A stretch of 5,921 nt of DNA from Dehalococcoidia bacterium (GTDB taxonomy: Bacteria > Chloroflexota > Dehalococcoidia > GIF9 > AB-539-J10), in NCBI GenBank assembly GCA_030589825.1, contig JAUUZT010000058.1, positions 1 through 5,921 of the forward strand. Direction: 5' to 3'. The notes beneath the pieces are model-generated. The model was not told the DNA's origin, did not search any database, and saw only the letters and a program-made list of their open reading frames with translations. Positions 1 to 5,921 of the stretch are shown here, one piece after another (positions within the stretch are counted from its first letter, which is position 1; each line of letters opens with the position of its first letter). Position numbers and translations under genes: made by a program.

Positions 1-204
1 AGCACCTTCAACGTTGACATCGACACAACTCGCCGGCTGCGTCCCCTGATTCCACCAGATAAAATAGTAATAAGTGAAAGCGGTATCAGAGACAGCAACG
101 ATATTGAGAAGTTACGGGAATGGGGAGTTAATGCAGCACTTATAGGAGAAGCACTGCTGACCGCCAACAATATTTCAAGCAAGATGAAGGAATTACTATC
201 ATGA
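1..204 (+). CDS. trpC: Indole-3-glycerol phosphate synthase, C-terminal part (5' end outside window)
   Basis: This is the last 67 codons of the enzyme that closes the indole ring, converting CdRP to indole-3-glycerol phosphate in the cytoplasm. The visible part is the C-terminal end of the TIM barrel. It shows the FNVDIDTTRRL stretch typical of the strand before the active site, the SESGI motif at codons 35-39 (numbered from the window edge), and GEALL near the end, which corresponds to the phosphate-binding GESLM-type turn of the family. The family is usually about 250-270 residues, so roughly three quarters lies to the left of the window. The TGA stop at 202-204 overlaps the ATG of the next gene (ATGA), implying translational coupling. 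Identification rests on motif recognition and on the trp neighbours. No odd residues are visible in this part. Confidence 0.93.
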   Translation, partial: STFNVDIDTTRRLRPLIPPDKIVISESGIRDSNDIEKLREWGVNAALIGEALLTANNISSKMKELLS

Positions 205-2045
205 CCCATGTAAAAATCTGTGGAATCAGAGAGGAATCTCATGCCCTGGAAGCCATCGAGGCAGGGGCTGACTTCATTGGCATTGTATTCGCTCCAAGCA
301 GGCGGCAGTTAACTCCTGGCAGTGCAAAAAGAATAGTGACAGCTGTAAAAAGGAAAAACGCTGAGGTGGAAGTAGTTGGCGTCTTTGTGAACATGCCCGC
401 TATAGAAATAAACAAAATTGCTGATTTCTGCGACCTTGATTGGGTTCAATTAAGCGGTGATGAGTCCTGGGAATACTGCCGTGATATTACAAAACCTGTA
501 ATAAAAACTATTCGGATAGGGAAGCAATCTCCGGCAGAACTATACACCGAAGTACTTACAGGAAGCAGGTTACTCAATGGAAAAAGATTTATGCTCCTGC
601 TTGATTCACAGGTAGAAGGAGCCTATGGTGGAACAGGAGTTACCTCCGATTGGATACTGGCACATTCCATAGCAGAACGATTCCCTGTAATTATCGCTGG
701 CGGGCTCGTTCCTGAAAATGTTGCCAGTGTATTAGAAATAGTATCGCCATGGGGAGTTGATGTCTCCTCGGGGGTTGAGACAGATGGAATAAAAAACACA
801 GAAAGAATCAGGGCATTTATCGAAGCAGTTAAAACAAGCAATAATGCCGAGGATAAACTCATACCAGATTCCAGAGGCTACTTCGACCAACTTGGCGGCA
901 GGTTCGTACCTGAAACTCTTGTAACCGCACTGGAGGAATTGGAGGCTGCCTATAAAGGAATCCAGGCAGACCCCGGATTCTGGGGAGAGTTTAACTCTCT
1001 ATCTTATGACTATACCGGCCGTCCAACGCCACTCTATTTTGCCCAAAGACTTAGTACTCACTGTGGAGGAGCCCGTATATATCTAAAGAGGGAAGACCTT
1101 GCTCATACCGGTGCGCATAAGATTAACAATGCTTTAGGGCAAGGGCTTCTTGCAAAGAGAATGGGCAAAAAGCGCATCGTAGCGGAGACAGGCGCAGGAC
1201 AACATGGAGTAGCAGCAGCCACTGTCTGCGCTATGCTCGGACTTAGTTGCATCATTTATATGGGGGAAGAGGATATACAACGCCAGGCTCTTAACGTTTA
1301 TCGTATGAAACTGCTGGGAGCCGAGCTGCGCCCCGTTACCACCGGAAGCAAAACTTTGAAGGACGCCGTTAATGGAGCAATAAGGGACTGGGTAAGCAAT
1401 GTGGAGAGTACCTATTACATGCTGGGAAGTGCGGTAGGCCCCCATCCCTATCCTTTGATGGTACGTTCGTTCCAGTCGATAATTGGGCAAGAGACCAAAA
1501 CGCAAATTCTTGCTATGGAAAATCGGTTGCCCGACTATATCATCGCTTGCGTAGGTGGAGGGAGCAATGCTATCGGCATTTTCCATCCCTTTGTGAAAGA
1601 CAAAGACGTTGCGTTTATCGGTGTTGAGGCCGCAGGTAAGGGAATCAGCACAGGTAAACATGCTGCGTCATTATCTGCAGGAACAGTAGGGATACTACAT
1701 GGCACGAAATCATATTTGCTTCAGGACGATGACGGTCAAATCCTGGAGACACACAGTATCTCCGCGGGACTGGACTATCCGGGAGTAGGCCCCGAACACG
1801 CCTACTATAAGATTACTGGACGCGCCAAATACGTTGCAGTTAAAGATAAAGATGCGCTTGAGGGATTTCGGCTCCTGTGTAAAACCGAGGGAATAATACC
1901 AGCACTTGAGTCATCCCATGCAATTTTCTATGCTACAGAGCTAGCGGGCTCACTAGATAAGGATAAAATCATCGTGGTCAATCTAAGCGGCCGTGGTGAT
2001 AAAGACCTAGATATAGTAATGAAGGAATTTGAGGGGAACTTGTGA
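201..2045 (+). CDS. trpFB: Fused phosphoribosylanthranilate isomerase / tryptophan synthase beta chain (TrpF-TrpB)
   Basis: This 614-residue cytoplasmic protein joins two normally separate tryptophan enzymes. Residues 1 to about 212 are TrpF (PRA to CdRP, TIM barrel). They show KICG with the catalytic Cys7, the general acid/base Asp135 in LLLDS, GGTG at 143-146, IAGGL at 165-169 and GVDVSSGVE at 185-193. Residues from about 221 to 614 are TrpB (indole plus serine to tryptophan, PLP enzyme). They show GRFVPETL at 233-240, HTGAHK with the PLP lysine Lys307, AETGAGQHG with Glu329, the phosphate cup GGGSNAIG at 452-459, Asp525, Glu570 and LSGRGDKD with Ser596. These correspond to the Salmonella K87, E109, D305, E350 and S377 positions. 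Both halves are full length with no missing catalytic residue; the linker is only about 10 residues. The start ATG overlaps the trpC stop and has GAAGGA at 186-191, nine bases upstream. The TrpB half is of the classical TrpB1 type. The stop overlaps the trpA start. The reading frame gives no sign of an assembly error, but a one-base error at the join cannot be excluded from sequence alone. Confidence 0.95.
   Translation: MTHVKICGIREESHALEAIEAGADFIGIVFAPSRRQLTPGSAKRIVTAVKRKNAEVEVVGVFVNMPAIEINKIADFCDLDWVQLSGDESWEYCRDITKPVIKTIRIGKQSPAELYTEVLTGSRLLNGKRFMLLLDSQVEGAYGGTGVTSDWILAHSIAERFPVIIAGGLVPENVASVLEIVSPWGVDVSSGVETDGIKNTERIRAFIEAVKTSNNAEDKLIPDSRGYFDQLGGRFVPETLVTALEELEAAYKGIQADPGFWGEFNSLSYDYTGRPTPLYFAQRLSTHCGGARIYLKREDLAHTGAHKINNALGQGLLAKRMGKKRIVAETGAGQHGVAAATVCAMLGLSCIIYMGEEDIQRQALNVYRMKLLGAELRPVTTGSKTLKDAVNGAIRDWVSNVESTYYMLGSAVGPHPYPLMVRSFQSIIGQETKTQILAMENRLPDYIIACVGGGSNAIGIFHPFVKDKDVAFIGVEAAGKGISTGKHAASLSAGTVGILHGTKSYLLQDDDGQILETHSISAGLDYPGVGPEHAYYKITGRAKYVAVKDKDALEGFRLLCKTEGIIPALESSHAIFYATELAGSLDKDKIIVVNLSGRGDKDLDIVMKEFEGNL
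849..863 (+). other. TrpF/TrpB fusion junction with relic-like ribosome binding site and ATA in place of a start codon
   Basis: Within the fused frame, GAGGA (849-853) lies seven bases before an ATA codon (861-863, Ile221). The residues after it, PDSRGYFDQLGGRFVPETL, are the usual N-terminus of a free-standing TrpB, where a Met would be expected at or near this place. An out-of-frame TAA sits at 854-856. The arrangement suggests that an ancestral trpF stop was lost and an ATG start became ATA. The observation of the bases is direct; the history is inference. GAGGA also encodes ordinary residues (part of Ala-Glu-Asp), so the match may be chance. Confidence 0.4.
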
Positions 2046-2833
2046 GCAATATATCGTCCGTCTTTATCAAACCAGATAAAAAAGCTCTTATTGCCTATGT
2101 GACAGTAGGCTATCCTTCTGTCGAAGCAACCTTAAAAGTAGTCCCACTTCTCGCTAAGAGTGGATGCGATATAGTGGAACTGGGCGTTCCTTTCTCAGAC
2201 CCCCTGGCCGATGGCCCTACAATCCAAAAGGCAAGCTTCTACGCACTGCGGAATGGTGTCACCCTAAAATTATGCATCGATATAGCCAGACAATTACGCC
2301 AAAAGATTGAGATACCTCTGGTTATGATGAGCTATTTCAATCCCGTTTACAAATATGGCTGTGAGAACTTATGTAGTGACAGCGCTGACGCTGGCATTGA
2401 TGGCTTGATTATCCCTGACCTGCCTCCCGAGGAGGGCTCCGAGCTGGAAGCAGCCACCAGAAATAATAATCTCGACCTTATTTACCTTCTTACCCCCACC
2501 AGTAACAAAAGCCGCATCAAGCTTGTAGCTGAAAAATCCAGTGGTTTTATATATCTTGTTTCAGTGACCGGAACTACCGGAGTAAGAGAAAGCCTGCCTT
2601 CAGGACTGGATGCCTTTGTAGCCAGGGTAAGGCAAACAGCAGAACAGCCTCTTTGCATAGGGTTCGGAATATCCACCCCTCAGCAAGCCAGACAGATAGC
2701 CACAATAGCCGATGGTATAATTGTTGGCAGTCGTATTATTCAACTGATGGAATCCCCCGATGAAAACTTCATTTCTGTCCAGGGTTTTATAATTGAGTTA
2801 AGAAATGCGCTTGATAATCCGCCTACAACCTGA
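2042..2833 (+). CDS. trpA: Tryptophan synthase alpha chain
   Basis: This 263-residue TIM-barrel protein cleaves indole-3-glycerol phosphate to indole and glyceraldehyde-3-phosphate, and passes indole through the tunnel to TrpB. The catalytic pair is present: Glu46 in VELGVPFSDPLADGPTIQ, and Asp57 in the same motif (Salmonella E49 and D60). Also visible are LIIPDLPPEE at 122-131, the loop VTGTTGVR at 175-182, and the phosphate-binding GFGIS (207-211) and GIIVGSRII (225-233). Length is normal for the family. The start is GTG at 2042, supported by GAGGGG at 2031-2036 five bases upstream and by the match of the N-terminus to the family. The GTGA overlap with the preceding stop points to translational coupling, which would help keep alpha and fused beta in balance. 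In the N-terminal loop the common TAGDP is TVGYP here, so the usual Asp is Tyr; I take this as lineage variation. Its partner is the TrpB half of the fusion, so the complex would be an alpha2beta2 core carrying two TrpF domains. Confidence 0.95.
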   Translation: MSNISSVFIKPDKKALIAYVTVGYPSVEATLKVVPLLAKSGCDIVELGVPFSDPLADGPTIQKASFYALRNGVTLKLCIDIARQLRQKIEIPLVMMSYFNPVYKYGCENLCSDSADAGIDGLIIPDLPPEEGSELEAATRNNNLDLIYLLTPTSNKSRIKLVAEKSSGFIYLVSVTGTTGVRESLPSGLDAFVARVRQTAEQPLCIGFGISTPQQARQIATIADGIIVGSRIIQLMESPDENFISVQGFIIELRNALDNPPTT

Positions 2834-2846
2834 TTATCATTGCTTT

Positions 2847-2875
2847 ATATAAACAGGTGGTTTTCCGACCTATAT
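2847..2875. terminator. Weak hairpin between the convergent genes, possible terminator
   Basis: AGGTGG (2855-2860) can pair with CCGACCT (2865-2871) around a TTTT loop, with one bulged G at 2867. A few flanking A/T bases (2847-2850 with 2872-2875) could extend it across an internal loop. It lies in the 72-base gap between trpA and the oppositely oriented gene, where terminators for both are expected. There is no U-tract immediately after the stem on either strand; the nearest T run is 2891-2895 on the + strand. It is therefore a poor intrinsic terminator, and termination may be Rho-dependent instead. Confidence 0.25.
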
Positions 2876-2905
2876 TGAGTTTATTCTCGCTTTTTATAGG
2901 GTAAT

Positions 2906-5578
2906 CTATAAATAGAGAACTACTTTAATTTCTGAAGAAGAAGAACTCTCGCGATTAAAACCTAATTTATTAGCTAAGCCAAGCATTTTTTTGTTCTCGT
3001 TTAGCACAAGCGCATATATACTTTTTAAACCTCGTTCTCTTGCTACGCCTATTAACATATCAGAAAGCTTGAGACCTAGACCTTTGCCCTGAAAATCGTC
3101 AGCTATAAGAACAGCAAATTCTCCACTTTGGCCGTCAGGTTCAATTATCAACCTGCTAACTCCTACACTACGTTTTTTTCCGTCTAAAGAATATTCAGCC
3201 ATAATAGCCATTTCCCTATCATAGTCAATATTGCAGTACCGGGTTAACATTGTATGCGTAATATCCTTCAGGATATGGAAAAACCTGTATCGAGATGATT
3301 CTTCTGACAGCCCATTAATCAATTGTTTTTCAAGAGGTTCATCTTCAGGCCTAATCGGCCGTAATAATACATCTCTGCCATCTTTTAATCTCCATGGGGT
3401 TACAAATCTGGTGGGATAAGGAGAGATAACAAGATGTGAATGGTCTCCAACTTTTTCACTTGTTAACGTTTCATCAAGGATTATCCTTGCATCTAAAGCA
3501 ACAACCTTGTCACCGCTAACAGCTAAAGGATTAATATCGATTTCTCGAATTTCAGGAAAGTCAATGATTAGATTCGATAGTTTTACTAACGTTTCATCAA
3601 GGACAGATAAGTCTGCCGGTGGTTTATCCCTTAACCCTTTTGATAGCGCACCATATATTTTAGTCTGCTCCATGAGACGGCGAGCCAGTGTTTGATTTAA
3701 GGGAGGCAGCCCTACCGCAATATCTTTAATAAACTCGGTTTGTATTCCACCATATCCAAAAAGGATAACAGGGCCAAAAACAGGGTCTTTCTTGCTGCCG
3801 AGGATAAGCTCAAAGTCGTATTTATTAACCATCCTCTGAATAGTTACTCCTTCTATGACAGCTTTTGGATTATTTTTATTTACACGCTCAATTATTCTGC
3901 CAAAGGCACTTTTAACTTCTTCAGAGTTTTTTAAATTAAGCTCTACCCCTCCGATGTCAGTCTTGTGAGAAATATCAGGAGAGAATATCTTCATTACAAC
4001 AGGATAACCAATATCCACTGCTATTGATACTGCATCTTTCGGCCCTTTTGCAAAGTAAGCATTTGTACAAGGTATCTCGTATGTTGTAAGAAATTGCTTC
4101 GAATCCTGTTCGCTTAATAAATAATTCTGTTTCTTAATAGATCTATGAATCATAGCCTTGAGATAGTTCTTAGGTGATTCAATATTCAAAGGAATATCTT
4201 CCGGTGTCTCATATAGCATTTTAAGATTCTTCGAATACTGATACATATACAAGTATGTTTTAATTGCTTCCTCAGGAAAAGCATAGGCGGGTATGTTATT
4301 TTCATAGAAGAGTCGCCTGGACTCAGATACCTGTTGATCTCCCATAAAGGCAGTCAGTATGGGTTTTTTAATCTTTTTTGCTTGCGCAATAATTGCTTTG
4401 GATATATCTAGCGGCTTGCTTCCGCCTTGTGGCGTGTATATGACAAGAACAGCATCAACCCCCGTATCTTTAACAGCTGCCATAACGGTTTTGGTATACC
4501 TTTGTGCATCTGCATCTCCAAGGATATCTATCGGATTTGATTTACTCCAGCAATTGGGTAAAAACGAACCAAGTGTTGAAATTGTTTCATGGCTTAATTG
4601 GGCAAGTTTGCCCTCTTTGCTAATCAATGCATCTGTAGCCAGTACTGCTGGTCCTCCAGCATTAGTAACTATAGCTAAATTAGGCCCCTTAGGAAGATTG
4701 CTGGTATTCAGTATTGAGGCACAATTAAACAAATCTGCAATCTCATCAACGCGCACAACACCTGCCCTGGTAAAAGCTGCCTGAACATGAAGATCCTCTC
4801 CAACCATAGAACCTGTATGTGACTTGGCAGCCTCGGCACTTTCTTTAAATTTTCCTGGCTTTATGACTATGATTGGTTTTACTCTTGCAAATCCCCGTGT
4901 GGAACTAATAAATTTTCTCGCATTCGATATTGATTCTAAATATATTATTATACTTCTTGTTTCTACATCTTCGCCGAAATAATCAATTAAATCTCCAAAA
5001 TCTACATCTAGCATGGAACCCAATGAAACGAAGGCACTAAATCCAATATTCTTACTGATAGCCCAATCTAATACAGCAGAACCCAACGCTCCACTTTGTG
5101 ATAGAAAAGCTATATGTCCTGATTTAGGCATTCTCTTGGTAAACGTTGTATTTAAATTATTGATAGGCCTAATAGTTCCCATACAATTGGGACCAAGAAT
5201 ACGCATATCATATTTTATGGATGATGCCGAAATTCTACTTTCCAGCTTAACCCCCTCACTACCCACCTCTTTAAAGCCAGCAGAAATAATGATTGCTGAC
5301 TTCACTCCAGCTTTACCAATTTCTTCGACAATATCTGGTACAGTACTGGCAGGAGTAACAATTAAAGCTAGTTCTGGGATTTCAGGAAGAGCAGTGATTT
5401 TCGGGTAACATTTTATATCGAGCACCTTTTCACGATGGGGGTTAACCGCATATATTTTTATTTTATCTTTGGCTAATAACAGGTTTTCCAGGATTGTCTT
5501 CCCCGTTGACTCTTCCTTGTCAGTAGCTCCGATTATCACCACGCTTCTCGGGTTAAAAAGTGCTTGTAATCTTTTCAT
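2906..5578 (-). CDS. PatZ/Pat-like protein: NDP-forming acyl-CoA synthetase alpha-beta fused to a GNAT acetyltransferase
   Basis: This 890-residue soluble protein has the architecture of E. coli PatZ (YfiQ) and Salmonella Pat, which acetylate lysines of acetyl-CoA synthetase and other enzymes. Domains in order are: a CoA-binding Rossmann domain (about 1-130, with VVIIGATD at 13-20 and LGPNCMG at 128-134), succinyl-CoA-ligase-like domains (about 150-450), an ATP-grasp domain (about 485-705) and a GNAT domain (about 725-890). SHTGS holds His254, the phospho-histidine position of the alpha module. SPDISHKTDIGG holds His538, the beta-module histidine. EIDINPLAV (679-687) is the metal-binding end of the ATP-grasp. 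In the GNAT part, Q830-G-K-G-L-G835 is the acetyl-CoA pyrophosphate loop and Glu820 is the likely catalytic base. No signal peptide or membrane segment is seen. The ATG at 5578 has GAGAGAAG (minus strand, 5586-5593) seven bases upstream. Base composition is lower in G+C than the trp genes. It is a single-gene unit as far as the window shows. It could work as an acyl-CoA synthetase, a protein acyltransferase, or both. The family call is firm; the substrate is unknown. Confidence 0.9.
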   Translation of the reverse strand: MKRLQALFNPRSVVIIGATDKEESTGKTILENLLLAKDKIKIYAVNPHREKVLDIKCYPKITALPEIPELALIVTPASTVPDIVEEIGKAGVKSAIIISAGFKEVGSEGVKLESRISASSIKYDMRILGPNCMGTIRPINNLNTTFTKRMPKSGHIAFLSQSGALGSAVLDWAISKNIGFSAFVSLGSMLDVDFGDLIDYFGEDVETRSIIIYLESISNARKFISSTRGFARVKPIIVIKPGKFKESAEAAKSHTGSMVGEDLHVQAAFTRAGVVRVDEIADLFNCASILNTSNLPKGPNLAIVTNAGGPAVLATDALISKEGKLAQLSHETISTLGSFLPNCWSKSNPIDILGDADAQRYTKTVMAAVKDTGVDAVLVIYTPQGGSKPLDISKAIIAQAKKIKKPILTAFMGDQQVSESRRLFYENNIPAYAFPEEAIKTYLYMYQYSKNLKMLYETPEDIPLNIESPKNYLKAMIHRSIKKQNYLLSEQDSKQFLTTYEIPCTNAYFAKGPKDAVSIAVDIGYPVVMKIFSPDISHKTDIGGVELNLKNSEEVKSAFGRIIERVNKNNPKAVIEGVTIQRMVNKYDFELILGSKKDPVFGPVILFGYGGIQTEFIKDIAVGLPPLNQTLARRLMEQTKIYGALSKGLRDKPPADLSVLDETLVKLSNLIIDFPEIREIDINPLAVSGDKVVALDARIILDETLTSEKVGDHSHLVISPYPTRFVTPWRLKDGRDVLLRPIRPEDEPLEKQLINGLSEESSRYRFFHILKDITHTMLTRYCNIDYDREMAIMAEYSLDGKKRSVGVSRLIIEPDGQSGEFAVLIADDFQGKGLGLKLSDMLIGVARERGLKSIYALVLNENKKMLGLANKLGFNRESSSSSEIKVVLYL

Positions 5579-5921
5579 TCACTTACTTCTCTCGTTTATT
5601 ATTGTTTATTGCTACATTATTTTATCATTAAAGGCTAACCTTGTTAAACGTCCAGCCTATATTATGACATTGACAACGTGTTCTCTAAAGCAGCACCTTT
5701 GGCATATTGACCTTCCCCCTGAACACAGGAGCGGCACTGAAGTCATTCTCTGCAGGACATCTCTAGACAATCACTAACAGCTATTATCATACCTTTATCA
5801 TTATCCTGCCCCCTGTATACAATCGTTCTCTCTCTATCCTCATGCTGCAACACACGAATTATTGAGCGAAATAAAAATACAATCAATCATTGGTTATTTC
5901 AACCAGAGCGAATGCGAGTAA
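5579..5921. other. Intergenic region, 343 bases, no supported gene
   Basis: The left end holds the ribosome binding site and candidate promoter of the leftward synthetase/acetyltransferase gene. From 5648 to the right edge I see no coding region with a start, a ribosome binding site and a recognisable product. I also see no tRNA-like cloverleaf, no tandem repeat and no insertion-sequence end. Small items present are a perfect 5-bp hairpin TGGTT-ATTTC-AACCA (5891-5905), two copies of GAGCGAA (5864-5870 and 5906-5912), and a six-codon leftward frame (5705 to 5685) behind a strong GGGGGAAGG. None of these supports a function. Confidence 0.6.
5619..5647 (-). promoter_or_regulatory. Candidate sigma70-type promoter for the leftward synthetase/GNAT gene
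   Basis: Read on the minus strand, TTAACA (5647-5642) is separated by exactly 17 bases from TAAAAT (5624-5619). Each box matches the consensus (TTGACA, TATAAT) at five of six positions. Transcription would start near 5612, giving a leader of about 33 bases that contains the GAGAGAAG ribosome binding site before the ATG at 5578. The spacing and location fit well. However, the region is A/T rich, so a chance match is possible, and the sigma factor of this organism is unknown. No operator-like palindrome overlapping it stands out. Confidence 0.45.

Noticed and set aside
1134..1661. A 175-codon open frame on the minus strand across the TrpB coding region
   Set aside because: It lies entirely opposite well-conserved TrpB codons and its translation resembles no family I know. 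It is a shadow of the real gene.
4359..4784. A 141-codon open frame on the plus strand opposite the acyl-CoA synthetase gene
   Set aside because: The minus-strand gene here carries clear synthetase motifs. The plus-strand frame has no recognisable domain or good ribosome binding site.
5669..5698. TTGACA on the plus strand as a -35 box for a rightward promoter
   Set aside because: No acceptable -10 box occurs at 16-18 bases spacing, and no rightward gene follows.
5469..5777. A 102-codon plus-strand frame running from the start of the leftward gene into the intergenic region; its last 38 codons (from 5664) read rather protein-like
   Set aside because: It overlaps the N-terminus of the real gene, has no ribosome binding site at either ATG, and I recognise no family. 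It could be a decayed fragment, but this cannot be supported.
5891..5905. TGGTT-ATTTC-AACCA hairpin as a terminator for a gene beyond the right edge
   Set aside because: The stem is only five base pairs and low in G+C, and the T run on the minus strand is about ten bases away, so it is not a convincing terminator.
5778..5921. A stop-to-stop plus-strand stretch of about 47 codons ending in TAA at the window edge
   Set aside because: It contains no start codon and no motif. In A/T-rich DNA such a stretch is expected by chance.

Overview
The window reads as a piece of a bacterial chromosome from an unidentified organism. It carries the 3' part of a tryptophan operon on the + strand, facing a single long gene on the - strand. 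The free-living style of the trp genes and the fused NDP-forming acyl-CoA synthetase/GNAT protein would suit an anaerobic lineage such as Dehalococcoidia (Chloroflexota) or a Deltaproteobacteria-like group. That placement is an impression from protein style, not something the sequence proves.

Layout: bases 1-204 hold the last 67 codons of trpC (indole-3-glycerol phosphate synthase). Bases 201-2045 hold one 614-codon frame in which a complete TrpF (phosphoribosylanthranilate isomerase) is joined to a complete TrpB (tryptophan synthase beta). Bases 2042-2833 hold trpA (tryptophan synthase alpha). The three genes overlap by four bases at each junction (ATGA and GTGA), so they are almost certainly one translationally coupled operon covering the last four steps of tryptophan synthesis. 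After a 72-base convergent gap, an 890-codon gene runs leftward (5578 to 2906). It encodes a PatZ/Pat-like protein: ADP-forming acyl-CoA synthetase alpha and beta modules followed by a C-terminal GNAT acetyltransferase. It has a plausible sigma70-type promoter just upstream. The right-hand 343 bases (5579-5921) contain that promoter and no gene I can support.

The most notable feature is the TrpF-TrpB fusion. It joins enzymes of non-consecutive steps, because TrpC acts between them. At the join, an SD-like GAGGA lies seven bases before an ATA codon exactly where a free-standing TrpB would be expected to start, which looks like the scar of the former intergenic boundary. The second point is that the PatZ-like protein keeps both phospho-transfer histidines of active NDP-forming acyl-CoA synthetases, so it may be catalytically competent at both ends and not only an acetyltransferase with a dead sensor domain.
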